DNA of 64,000 nt from assembly GCA_963693085.1 (NCBI GenBank), contig OY856411.1, positions 67,817,001 to 67,881,000 of the forward strand. The letters are read 5' to 3'. This DNA comes from Alisma plantago-aquatica (lineage: Eukaryota; Streptophyta; Magnoliopsida; Alismatales; Alismataceae). Position numbers and translations under genes: made by a program. Below the pieces are notes generated by a model. It ran no database searches. It was not told the DNA's origin and saw only the letters and a list, made by a program, of their open reading frames with translations. Below, in pieces: positions 52,500-63,545 of this stretch. Numbering within the stretch: position 1 is the first letter of the stretch; each line of letters opens with the position of its first letter.

Positions 52500-55400
52500 G
52501 TAAATTTGTAGGAACATACCATGTGAAAATGGGGCTCATCCTCCTCTTTTCATAGAAAACATACAACTACTATGTTATTGTTCCATATGGGTATCTTGTC
52601 CAAGGTACCCAAGGCATTGTGCAGAATTTTATAAACACACATACTCCACTTTGGTATATTGTTTCCATCCCATATCTATTCCACGTGTTTGCCTTTTTTT
52701 TTCTCTTGCTCTAGTGAATTCCCACAGGTTGACCTTTGTATCTTTAAGCCACCATCTTCCAGCCACATGGGGTTCAAACAAATGTTTAACTTGCTGCCAC
52801 ATCTCCATCATGACATTGCTTGTGTGTGAGTATCCTTTCCTTGTATTTAGATAGAATTCTGCCCCCCTAGGATATTGTTCTCTCATCCATTTCCACCAAT
52901 AAGAAGTACCTTCCTAGTAGATGATAATTCTTCTCAAAGTCCCCCACTTTGCAATGTCTCTTGGTTCTTTTAGGTCCAAACCACTGTCCTCTTTTGGGAG
53001 TGTCACACGTATATATTTCATCAGATGGTATGTGCCAACCCATAGAAAATTTACCATCTTCATCTCCATTCTATTTAGGACTGAACCCGGTATCTCACCT
53101 TGTTGAACCAAAAAGATAAGGAGTCCCTCTACTACAACTTTCAAAAGGGTAGCTCTCCCTATCATAGAAGTCTTCTAAGTAGTCCATTTAGTGACCATTT
53201 CCTCCATTCTGTCTAAGAAACCAATAGAATATTTGAATTGTAAGTTGCCTATAGCCAAAGGATACCTAAGATATTTTGTTGGAAACTTCCCCATCTCCAC
53301 TCTCATTGCCTCCTTCGGACTATCCTCCACCTAGTAGAAGTTTTTTGAAAGGAAGAGATGGGTTTTGTTTGCAGTAATACGCAGACCTGTCTGCTTGCCA
53401 AAAATTCTAAAAATAACTCTCGTAACTGTCCCAGTGTGTTTTGTTTAGCTTCCACAAAGGCAAGTACGTCATCTACAAAAGTCAATTGTATCATCACCTT
53501 GGCACCATGCAATGTGTATGGCTTGATTCACTTCCTCCTTTCTACTGCCTGCATCTTCTGGGTGAAGTACTCCATAATGATCACAAAGAGAAGAGGAGAA
53601 AGCAGGTCTCCTTGATGTAGCCCATTTCCTCCCTTCAACATACTTGCAGAAGTACCATTGACTAGAATAGAGACACTTGTAGTACCCACACATTGCTTCA
53701 TTAGACTGATCCACTGCTCATTAAACCCCATGTGCTTCATGATCCACCATAGATTGTCCCATCTGACACTGTCATAAGCTTTAGATATGTCTAGCTTTAA
53801 GCAAGCTTTTCTACTTCCTGTCATCACATTGTAGTCTTGCAAGAAATCACCCGCCAAAAGTGCACAATAACTAATGCTTCTTCTTTCCACAAAAGCCCCT
53901 TGGTTTACTGAGATGAGATAAGGAATCACTGTCTTCAGTCTATTAGCCAGAATCTTTACAAAGATTTTATATTGGACATAGCAGCATGCAATAGATTTGA
54001 AATCAGCAAGAGGTGCAGTCACTTTCTTCTTTGGAATAAGTACCATGAAAGAATGATTAACCTGTCTAACCATATATCCTCTGGCTAGAAACCATTTCAC
54101 ATATGCAATCAGGTCCTCTTGATGATCTCCCATGTGTACTTGAATAAATAAGCATTAAACCTATCTGAACCTTGTATTTTATTACTCCCAATACTCCATA
54201 ATGCTTCTTTAACTTCTTGTTCATTTGTGTCCCTTATAAGAATATTGTTGTGGGTACTTGTCAATTTGAACTTCCACTTCATCTCCTCATCCTGCAGTTC
54301 CTCTCCAAACTCCTTATTGTATGGAGAGGAGTAGAACTAAATGGCCTATTCCTCTAGATCCTCCTACCTATTGACAACATTTCCATTTGCATCAATGAGC
54401 TTAGAAATAACAATGTTGGCCTCTCTTCTCTTGAAGGAAGTATGGTAGAGCCTAGTGTTTCTGTCACCACCCTCCATCCACTTTTCCATGCTTCTTTGCC
54501 AATAAAATCTTTCCTCTTCCTTCTTTAAGTTCTCCATCATCTTCTTTAGCTCAATGTCCTTCAGAATCAACTCCTCATTCAAAGGACCACGTAGCAACAT
54601 TTTCATGATCTCCCTACACTCTTCTTTGGTTTCCTTAAGCATGTTGGGGATATTAACTTCTACTTTGGACCACTGCTTGAGATTCAGTTTTGTATTTGCT
54701 AATTTCTTTGCAAACACAAACATCAGATTCCCTATTACATGTATCTTCTATCTCTCTTAGACAATATCCCTAAAACCCTTCCATCCAGCCCAGCAATTAA
54801 GGAATCTCAAAGGTCTCATGTTATACTTTTTCTCTACTATCTGAATAGAGATGGGGGCCAGATCACTCAATGGGGGCCTGATCACTCAACTCAGAACCTC
54901 CTTCCTTGACCAGCACATTAGGAACAATTTGCAGCCATTCATCATTTACAAGGGATCTATCCAATTTGCTAGCTATCTTGTCCTCAAGTTTTCTTTCATT
55001 ATTCCATGTAAAAATATCATCTCCTACCATAGGTATCTTAAACAAACCCTCCTTATCTATTGTATGATTAAAATCATTGATCTCTGCATTTAAAGCTAGT
55101 CTCCTTCCTTTATTCTCCACCTATAGTCAGACATTATTAAAATCCCCTATCACCAGCCATGGCTGATGAATCTGCCTAGCTAGATCAACCAACTCCTGCC
55201 ATAAATTTTTTCTATGCTTTGCATCATTATGAGCATACACAACTATCACCCACATGTGCAAACCCCCTACATTTCTACAATAAACTATAATATGTTGATC
55301 TAACATTTGTATCATTGTCACCTTCCATGCACTTGGTTTCCATGCAATACAAACTCTGGCTAAATCTGAGCTTTCCAAATTAGATACATGTTCCCAACCT

Positions 55401-55558
55401 TGAGGAAATAGATACCTAATATTGTCTTTATTATGTGCTTTAATTTTAGTCTCCACTACAGCAGCCAAGGAATGTCCACATGATGCAATCCACTCCTTAA
55501 TCTCTATCTTCTTATTCCTATCACACCCACCCTTAATATTCCACATAAGCATGGACAT
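52500..55558 (-). pseudogene. LINE E2 ORF2: endonuclease, RT, zf-RVT (broken)
   Basis: The endonuclease opens with MSMLMWNIKGGCDRNKK (55558; Asn motif), then VVETKIKAH (catalytic Glu) and VIGDFNNV (Asp/Asn pair, about 55130). LSDQAPIE (about 54870) has Gln in place of the usual final His. A linker frame is at 54723-54364. RT runs 54133-53528: PKKKVTAPLADFKSIACC, LKLDISKAYDSVRWDNLWW, ILVNGTSASMLKGGNGLHQG. The catalytic box is LTFVDDVLAF (about 53480-53450; FADD changed to FVDD). The rest, to 52629, is broken into several frames. The zf-RVT end lies below 52700 and is decayed. Confidence 0.85.
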
Positions 55559-55670
55559 ATTAAAGGTTTTTTATTGCTTGAGTATGCATGGGCATCTCCT
55601 TCTTCTTGTTGCCATTCTTCTTCAGTTCTTCTTTGCTCCTTTGTGCAATCTAATTAGGCTCCTCCACATC

Positions 55671-56905
55671 TTAGTTACTTAGGGAATCAAACTTGATGGT
55701 AGAGTCCATGATAGATCCTACTCCTTGTGTTTTTAGAATCCCTATGCTTCTCATTCCCTTCCTCCTAGATAGAGGAGTTAACTCCCATTCCTCCCGTAGG
55801 TCCTGAAGGCATCCAGCGAACTCAACTACACATATCCTCTCATCTAGTACAACGACAACAGTATCAGTTGTAATCATAGTAGATGAGCTGGGTCCTTCCC
55901 CTCTGCTAGGTTGGTTGTCATTCTTGCTATTCTCTATCACGACTTCATTTGTATGTTTCTCTTTCCATATCTGCTTCCTTTTCTTCTCTCCTCCTGGCCT
56001 TCTTCACGGTTGGTGTCATTATGACCAAAGGCTTTGTAACAGCTGCACATTAGTGCCTTGTAGTTCAAATGAATGACCACCAGTATGACCTCCTTCCTGT
56101 GGATGTTCACCCACACGGTGTCTGATGTATCCTCATTGGCATTCAACTCGACCAAGACCCTCTCTGTGTCTTTAGCTAGTGAATGCTTTTCAATATAGAG
56201 AACTTTGCCCACGCCATTGGAAATGGTGCCTTCCGCCTTGCACATCCATGATCTTTTAATAAAATTCATAGAAATAGATTCTAGTATGGTGGCTAAGGCA
56301 TCTTGATGCATCTCGTTCACATGTCTATAGTCCTTGTTGATCACCAACTGACCGTTGAACCACCTCGGACCAAGATCGAGTACCCCCTTCTTGTCAGTCA
56401 TGTTGGAGAACCTCACCAGGAAGAACCCTTTTTCTCTCATCAGAAGTTCATACAAACCCTTTGGTACCCAAACACGACAAATCCAAACATTGAGATGTTG
56501 ATAATAGGGTCTCTTTCCAATCACATACATGAGAGTTGTGAATTCCCATATGTTTTTCATTCAATCAAACCCTTTGACGTCTAGATCAACTAGGGCTTGG
56601 CCTTCCTCGTGCCTCAGAGGCGGGAACCTCTCCTCGTCGTTCCACAAAAGAAGGTGTTTCAAGACTTGGGTCCATGCACGCCTGGGTCTTCCGTGGCCAC
56701 CTTGATCTCTCTCACTCGACAGTGATGACAAGCACCTTCTCTCTCCCCCCGCGTTAGGTGACTTAGGGTTAGGGTTTCTATTTTCCTTCCATGTCTCCGT
56801 AACAAGGCCGATCGTCGATAGGTTGGTAGTGGTTGTAGGTAGGGTGGTGTGTGCGGGATGAGGGTAGACATCTGTGGTCGGAGCAGCTGTCGACGTGGGT
56901 GCCAC
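55671..56905 (-). pseudogene. LINE E2 ORF1: DUF4283-like RNA-binding protein (broken)
   Basis: One frame runs from the Met at 56905 to about 55937 with a single TGA at 56561-56563, just before MKNIWEFTTLMYVIGK. The N-terminus is Thr/Pro-rich. The middle carries LLMREKGFFLVRFSNMTDKK and LGPRWFNGQLVINKDY, the DUF4283 pattern. A degenerate zinc knuckle reads CSCYKAFGHNDTN. A frameshift near 55940 leads to a short C-terminal frame (55940-55671). The protein would bind LINE RNA. Confidence 0.78.
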
Positions 56906-57001
56906 GCCCAGGCTTAGATCGCCTCAGTGGTTGTCAGAGGCCTAGGGGACAGGTGTGTTGTATGTATTGTATTGTATTGTATGTATGTATGTATGTATGT
57001 A

Positions 57002-57156
57002 TGGGATTAAGAGAGAAAGATTCCCACCCTCCCATGCCCATGGCGAAGGATGAACACCCGAGAGGGAGGTAAATCTAGGCAGAAACTGGGATTTGAAGCT
57101 GGGTCCTTTTGTTAGGGGACATTGTACTTGACCACTTGAGCTAGTCCTTGTCAGCT
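57002..57156 (-). mobile_element. tRNA-derived SINE, copy f
   Basis: From TGGGATTAAG, preceded by about 40 bases of TATG/TATTG repeats, to AGTCCTTGTCAGCTT. Box A on the minus strand is CTAGCTCAAGTGG (one change); box B is weakened. It lies between LINE E2 and LINE G, with (TATG)n on both sides. Confidence 0.82.
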
Positions 57157-57157
57157 T

Positions 57158-59165
57158 GTATGTATGTATGTATGTATCGGAATCAGGTAAATATATTCCG
57201 ACATCCCCCCTAAAAAATATTAGAGGGGTCAAGATTACATGTAGGCCCAACGCCATACATCCAAAACAACATTACAACTCACGCCTTTAATCTATATGTA
57301 GTCTACGTCTAATGCATTTACATATTTTTACAGCAATGTTAGAGGCATTCATAGACTTCCCTTGGTGTCTTCTAGCATTTCTCTCCTCCCAGATATGGTA
57401 GCATAGGGCAGCAAACAAAAGATTTTTCTTCACATCTCTTCTGCACCTTGCAAGCATTCTTCTCGGTTCAGCAATGAGTTGAAGATGAAGTCGAAACTCC
57501 CTGCATAAATGGTCCCAAACTTCCTTTGTGAAATTACATTCCCCCACAAGGTGATTGTGGCTTTCTTCCTTATCCTCACATAGCAAGCATACAGTAGATA
57601 TATCATAATTCCAACTCTTTATTCTATCAAAAGTGTAGAGAATATGGTGCAAAAATTTATATACACACATGCTCCATTTAGGCACATACCTATCCATCCA
57701 TATTTGTTCTCCCACGATATCCTTCGCTCTTCTATTACGGGACATATTCCATAAGCTTATCTTCTTGTCTATGAGCTGCCAACCACCAGAATTATTAACA
57801 ATAAACATGTGCTTAATTTGCGGCCACATTTCCCTCATGACGTTGATGGATCTTGAGTACCCTTCTCTTGTTTTCGGAATAAAGTCCAATCCTCTAGGAT
57901 ATCTATCTCTCATCCATTTGCCCCATGTAGATGTGCCTTCTTGATATGCAATCAGCCTTTTCATGGAACCCCATCTAGCAATATCTCTAGGAGTCTTCAA
58001 ATTCAGACCTCCTTCATCCTTAGGAAAAGCTAGCCTGGAATACTTCATAGGGTGGTGCTCGCTTCCCCACAAAAAATTAGCAATCTTCATTTCAATTCTA
58101 TCCAGAACAGAGACAGGAATTTCACCTTGTTGTGCCCAAAAAATGAGGAGACCTTCAATAGAAGCTTTGATCAAGGTACTACGCCCAGCCATAGAAGTCT
58201 TTTGTGTAGGCCATCTATTTATCATCTCCTCCACTTTATCAATGCAGTCTGTAAAGTCCTTGACTTGAAGGTTGCCACCTGCAAGCAGAAATCCCAAGTA
58301 TTTGGTTGGGAATATTCCTTTTTCCACCCCCATTGCTTGCGTAAGTCTGGCTTCCACCTGATGACAATTCTTTGACAAGAAGATGTGTGTTTTATTTGCA
58401 TTTATACACAACCATGTTTGCTTCCCGAAGTCCCTCAGTAAGCCTTTTAGATTTTCCAGGTAATGTTGTTTGGCTTCAATGAACACCAGAACATCATCAG
58501 CAAAAATTAAATGTGTCATTACCTTTGTGCCATGTATAGTGTAAGGCTTTATTTCCTTCTCTTCTTTGGCTCACTGCATCCTCCTTATAAAGTATTCCAT
58601 GACAATCACAAAGAGAAGGGGGGATAGGGGGTCACCCTGGCACAGCCCATTGCTTCCCCTAAAGAAACCAGCCGACGTGCCATTCACCAGAACTGAGTAA
58701 CTGGTAGTCCCAACACATTGTTTCATCCAGCCAATCCATTGCTCATTGAAACCCATCTGTCACAAAATCCACCACAGTTTATCCCACCGTACACTGTCGT
58801 AAGCTTTGGAGATGTCAAGCTTTAAGCAAGCCTTTCTACTACCTCTCATAACATTGTAGTCTAGGAGAAATTCACCAACAAGAAGGGCACAGTCACTAAT
58901 GATTCTACCTGTAACAAAAGCTCCTTGATTTGCAAAAACAAAAAAGGGGAGGACCATTTTCAGCCGGGTAGCTAGGATTTTTGGAATAATTTTATATTTT
59001 ACCGAACAGTAGGCAATGGGCCGGAAATCAGCAAGAGAAGACATAATTTTCTTCTTCGGAATAAGAACAAGAAAAGAGTGATTAACCTATCTCACCATAT
59101 TCCCTCCTTGAAGAAACCAGTCCACGTAAGCAAGCAAGTCACCTTTAATAACATCCCAATTTTTC
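57158..59165 (-). mobile_element. LINE G (-), best preserved, 5'-truncated
   Basis: It has a (TATG)n tail at 57158-57178 and a perfect 3' hairpin (TCGGAAT arm, 11-base loop, ATTCCGA arm) at about 57177-57201. The 3'UTR runs to about 57286 and ORF2 from there to 59165. It is truncated inside RT and abuts the tail of LINE H. Its largest frame is far longer than in the other copies, so it is probably the youngest of the larger LINEs here. Confidence 0.88.
57287..59160 (-). pseudogene. LINE G ORF2: RT, thumb and zf-RVT with three stops
   Basis: One minus-strand frame runs from near 59155 (NWDVIKGDLLAYVDWF) to 57287. It has a TAG near 59087 and TGA at 58760-58762 and 58571-58573, and is otherwise open. 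RT: LADFRPIAYCSVKYKIIPKI, LKLDISKAYDSVRWDKLWW, NGLCQGDPLSPLLFVIVMEY, then the intact catalytic LIFADDVLVF (about 58510). The last 410 residues are open: KYLGFLLAGGNLQVKDF, IANFLWGSEHHPMKYSRLAF and zf-RVT STVCLLCEDKEESHNHLVG (about 57540-57610), ending CIRRRLHID. The RT N-terminus, endonuclease and ORF1 are missing through 5' truncation, a normal outcome of LINE insertion. Confidence 0.9.
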
Positions 59166-59845
59166 TATGTATGTATGTATGTATGTATGTATGTATGTAT
59201 GTGTGTATGTATGTATATACATATACATATACATATCAGCAAACCATCTTCTCTATATGTATCTGAATCAGGTAGATATATTCTAAATCCATCCTAAAAA
59301 TATAGGAGGACAAGAGTTACATATAGCCCACCATTATACATCAAACAAGACAACAACACACTCTTCTATCTAATTTGTAACTTGTGTTTAATATATTTAT
59401 AAATTTTTACAGATATACTCCTTGCATTAGTGGTTGTATTGCCATGTATTCTAACATTTCTCTCTCTCCAAATATGATATTATATAGAATAAAACAAAAT
59501 CCTATTTTCATCGCATCTCCCACAACTTGACAACATTCTTCTTGGATCCTCTTCTAGGTTTAGTTGCAATATGAAATCTCAGGATATGATCTTCCAAGCT
59601 TTCCTTGTAAAATTATAGCAACCTACCAGGTGATTATGAGACTCATCCCCCTCCTTGTATAGCATGCATAAATTAGAGACATTTTGATTCCATATATGTA
59701 TTTTATCAAGGGTATCCAGTACATGATGCAAAATTTTATAGACGCACATACTCCATTTTAGTACAATTGTTCCCTCCCATACCTACTCCATATGCTTGTC
59801 ATTCCCAAGCCTTGATCTTGTCACTTCTCAAAGATTGATCTTTCG
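59166..59845 (-). mobile_element. LINE H (-), 5'-truncated
   Basis: A (TATG)n tail of about 50 bases (59166-59215) is followed by CATATA variation, then a diverged hairpin (CTGAATCAGGTAGATATATTC, about 59262) and 3'UTR. The ORF2 C-terminus is decayed and resembles the last 200 residues of LINE G. It is truncated at 59845 against the tail of LINE I. Confidence 0.8.
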
Positions 59846-60788
59846 ATGAATGTATGTATCAGAATCAGGTAAATATATTCCAACTTCCTTCAAAAATATA
59901 GCAGGTCAAAGAGTTGCATGTAGCGCAACGCCACACTCAAAGGCATTATAACTCATACGACTATCTAGCATGTAGTTTATGTTTTATTTATTTACAAATT
60001 TTTATAGCAATACTACTCATGCTCTTGGATGTACCACCATGTCTTCTATTGTTCCTTCCACTCCATATATGATAGCAAAAGTGCAACAAATAGAAATTTC
60101 TTCTTGTCTTCTCTCCTGTAACAAGTAATCATACTACTGGCATCCTCCTTCAAAGGCATTTGCATCCGAAAATCCCTACATGTTAGCTTCCATATTTCTT
60201 TTGTGAATTTTCATCTCTCAAATAATTAGTTAAGAGTCTCCTCCTCTTCATTACATAGCAAGAATATAGTGGAAACAACATTATTCTACATATGTATCTT
60301 ATCAAGTGTAGCCAGCACACCATGTAGAATTTTTGAATACACACATTGTCTATTTTGGCACCTATTTACCAAGCCAAATATGTTCCAACATCATGTGTTT
60401 CATAGATCTCATTCTTGTCACCTCCCATAAATCCATCCATGCATTTTTTATTCGCCATCTTCCCATAGATGGTGGATCAAATAAATGCTTCAATTGTTTC
60501 CAAAGATCCTTCATGACATTGATAGTGTGTGAATAACCTTCCCTTGTCGTTGGCTGAAAATATAGCCCACATGGATATCTTTCTCTCATCTACTTTCACC
60601 ACACCAAACTTCCTTATTGATAGGTGATTATTCTTATTAAGGTTCCCCATTTAGCAATGTCCCTTGGAGTTTTTAAATTCATCTCTCCCTACTCTTTGGC
60701 AAATTCCAATCTTGCATATCTTATAGGATGATATGCACTTACTAACACAAAGTTTGATATCTTCATTTCCGTCTGGATGATATTCACT
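59846..60788 (-). mobile_element. LINE I (-), 5'-truncated
   Basis: It has a short tail (ATGAATGTATGTATC) and hairpin (CAGAATCAGGTAAATATATTC, about 59860). The zf-RVT and thumb region of ORF2 is readable on the minus strand at 60589-60362 (RYPCGLYFQPTTREGYSHTI, NVMKDLWKQLKHLFD). It is truncated at about 60788, directly against (TATG)n. Confidence 0.8.
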
Positions 60789-60825
60789 ATGTATGTATGT
60801 ATGTATGTATGTAGGTATGTATGTA

Positions 60826-60978
60826 TGGTATTAGGAGAGAAAGATTTCTCCCCCATCCCACGCTCGTGGTGGAGGCCAAATGCCTGGGAGGGTGGTAAAT
60901 CACGACGACAATTGGGATTCGAACCCAGATCCCTTTGTTTAAGAACACCATGCTTGAACACTTGAGATACTCTTTGTA
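60826..60978 (-). mobile_element. tRNA-derived SINE, copy j
   Basis: A SINE of about 150 bases preceded by about 36 bases of (TATG)n. Box B on the minus strand is perfect (GGTTCGAATCC, 60915-60925); box A is decayed. The 3' hairpin is GAGAA-AUCU-UUCUC as RNA. Confidence 0.85.
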
Positions 60979-60994
60979 GGTATGCAGGTATGAA

Positions 60995-61141
60995 TGGGAT
61001 AAAGAGAGGCATTCTCTCCCAAACTCGTGGTGGAGGCCGAACGCCCGGGAGGGTGGTAAATCAAGGCGACAACTGGGATTCGTACTCGGGTCCCTTTGTT
61101 AGGAGACACCGTGCTTGACCACTTGAGCCACTCCTTGTCGG
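60995..61141 (-). mobile_element. tRNA-derived SINE, copy k
   Basis: Nearly full length, ending GGAGTGGCTCAAG on the minus strand with a perfect box A (61118-61130) and a box B with one change (GTACGAATCC, about 61076-61087). Its 3' hairpin is GAGAG-AAUGC-CUCUC as RNA. The 5' end abuts (TATG)n at 61142. Confidence 0.87.
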
Positions 61142-61217
61142 ATGTATGTATGTATGTATGTATGTATGTATGTATGTATGTATCTATGTACGTACGTACA
61201 TATGTATGTATGTATGA
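61142..61217. repeat. (TATG)n microsatellite at the right end of the train
   Basis: About 75 bases of ATGT/TATG repeats, with ACGT variants near 61190. They form the right flank of SINE k, in the same register as the other inter-element runs. Confidence 0.95.
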
Positions 61218-61317
61218 TCAGATACACATCAAGCAGATTCACTAGAAGCCATCTTCTAACCTTCTGGCTCTCCTATTTTGTCTCAGAAATCAGATTGGGG
61301 AATATGTATGTACGTAT
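61218..61317. other. Unassigned spacer between two microsatellites
   Basis: About 100 bases (ATCAGATACACATCAAGCAG onward) that I cannot assign. It may be the original target DNA or a LINE scrap. Confidence 0.4.
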
Positions 61318-61339
61318 GTACACATATACATATACATAT

Positions 61340-61408
<69 letters not shown>

Positions 61409-61440
61409 GCATATACATATACATATACATATACATATAT
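61318..61440. repeat. (CATATA)n microsatellite
   Basis: A hexanucleotide ACATAT run of about 120 bases with few interruptions. The His/Ile and Tyr/Thr repeat frames across it are artefacts of the repeat. Confidence 0.95.
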
Positions 61441-63250
61441 GTACACATATAAATGAATATATATACATATAATTAAAACATAATTGTGTTGTCAAACCAA
61501 TTCTTCATCTGATACTACCTCCTTACCAGTGAATTGTTTTGTCAAACCGATTTTTCATCTGATACTACCTTCTTAGTAGGGATGAATTTCATTATCTTCA
61601 CAAAAGCGGTTTTTCAATATCAACTCTGGAGCAAGTTCATTAGGGATCCACATAAATAATAATTTGCACTGGATCATAGGTGTGGGACACCTAGGCCATG
61701 CTTCCTGTAAACTAGAAGTGGAGATCCAAGCTATTATATGATATGCAAAATGGTGTCATGATGTGAAATTAGGGAGAACAATCATTCTTTTTTACTCCAA
61801 ACAATCAGTCTCAGTTTGCATTAAAGCATGTGCTACCCCATTGAAATCCATCCCTCAAAAAGACTCTTAAACTCCATCAAATACAACATCAAGCCTTCCA
61901 CCTTCTTCTTCTTCATACATTTCACTTATAATTTAGTTCCTGATGCAATAGAAAATAATTTCCTGAGAACTACCATTGTGGTGGACATCACTTTGAAACC
62001 TTTGTGTCTTACATAGGAGTTCAAACTTTATATGAACAATTTGATTAGCCTATGACTAGCATCTGAATAGAGTAATATGGTATTTTTGAACAAACAAGTA
62101 TAAAGATAACTCGATATTTGCTAACAAGCATTCATATTATGTGTACATATATATTTATATATTGGTTCAAATAAAATTAATATATATTTGAGGGATCTTG
62201 ATAGGTGATGTCTGTGTAACTAAAGAAATTTCAGTATATACAACAAATAGCTTAACATGTATCAACTATTAAAATATTAACTACATCTTCATGCTGTCCA
62301 TGATTTAGTAAAGAAAGGTCTTTTGTTAAACCCCTCCAACTACATACTAAAGTGGCAATACATCTCATGTTGTCCACAACGTGGATTTCAACTTTAGGGA
62401 AATGTCACATGGAATTGTTGTCATAACAATGTAGTAAATGAAACAAAACAAATGAAAGATAAAAAAATCATAAACTTGTTGTTTAAAAGCTAAAAGATAT
62501 TACATGATACATCATAAAATTCATCTTGATTTGGAAAGATATGGTAAACTATGAGATAATGTCTAACATAAAACATATTTCAAACCAGGAATAATCATGA
62601 TCAGTGATGTAGATGGAAACATACTAGGTTATATCCATGTATCCTTCTCTTTTCTTTTAAATCCTCATTTCAACAAGTTAACTTTCTTAATTTAAGGACA
62701 AGGCATGCCAAAATTAGTATATGCACAAACACACATCAGCAGTATGTGGAACTTAGCACTAAAAATATATGTAGTTTGGAAAAGAAAACACTTGACATGA
62801 TTTTGCTTAGTTTTTTCTTGAACATATTAACGAAATTGATTTTCTTTCCATTTGAACCTCCCTCTATTATTTCCACGTGAAGGGGATGACTCTAGTAACT
62901 CCCTTGATTTCTAAGAAAGACCTACATTTATATGTATTTAGAAGCATATAAGAATCATTTCAATTCATTTCAATAATATGCTCTTCACTTCATCATATCT
63001 TATTAACTTGATTGGATTATCCTTTTAGAATATTGATATCAACATCAATGGACCATATGATAATAATATTAAAAATGAATGTTTGACATCAGATTTATCT
63101 ACATGATCATAAATCTTAATTTACTCGAATGATTATACTATGAAATCATGTTTATCGAAGTATACAAGAAAACAACAAGTTTTACTACACACAGAATGTC
63201 ACTATTATATCATATGTACTATCTTTTGTGGATTTTATTTAAATATAAGC
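61441..63250. other. AT-rich DNA, no gene recognised
   Basis: The short frame at 61828-62016 has no known motif. There is a near-repeat of about 30 bases at 61490-61520 and 61535-61565 (TTGTCAAACC, then TTCATCTGATACTACCT), a small local duplication. Confidence 0.5.
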
Positions 63251-63316
63251 ATATTAATTCATGTATGTATGCATATATACATACATACATACACACATTG
63301 CATATAGATATATGTA

Positions 63317-63468
63317 GTCCATGAGCAATTCAGGTCTTCCCAAATGAAGTGTCCCTGGTTCGAACCATCAGACAAGCATATCTTGATTTAGCACCCCTGG
63401 GCATCCTACCTCTTCTTATAGTTTTCAGTGGGGGGATAAATCTTTCTCTCTTAATCTCATACTTACAT
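63317..63468 (+). mobile_element. tRNA-derived SINE, copy l, plus strand
   Basis: Same family in the opposite orientation. It has a degenerate box A near 63320-63333, a perfect box B (TGGTTCGAACCA, 63357-63368) and a body. Its 3' end TCTTTCTCTCTTAATCTCATAC matches the minus-strand copies, followed by a short ACTTACATTCC tail. A TATG/CATA-rich stretch precedes it (63262-63310). Confidence 0.75.
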
Positions 63469-63479
63469 TCCTTAGGCAT

Positions 63480-63545
63480 CTAGCCACTGTCAGAGGTTGT
63501 GGGAGAGGGGGTGAAGACCTTTCTCTTTTCATCCCATACATACTA
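63480..63545 (+). mobile_element. SINE copy m, plus strand, 5'-truncated
   Basis: The 3' 65 bases of the same SINE (GGGAGAGGGGGTGAAGACC, then TTTCTCTTTTCATCCC and ATACATACTA), in tandem after copy l and in the same orientation. Confidence 0.65.

Larger units (their letters stand above)
52091..56958 (-). mobile_element. LINE E2 (-), near full-length L1-clade element
   Basis: About 4.9 kb. From the left it has a (TATG)n tail (52091-52140), a hairpin near 52145-52170, a 3'UTR, ORF2 (about 52500-55558) and ORF1 (about 55671-56905). Its 5' end is near 56958, where the next (TATG)n run begins. It is the only copy here with both ORFs. Frameshifts in ORF2 and one stop and one frameshift in ORF1 make it inactive. 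Confidence 0.85.

Noticed and set aside
61118..61130. tRNA gene suggested by box A and box B motifs
   Set aside because: The motifs recur in about ten SINE copies with a non-tRNA body; no cloverleaf can be completed.
61142..61495. Long open frames of His/Ile, Tyr/Thr or Cys/Ile repeats
   Set aside because: They are translations of TATG and CATATA microsatellites.
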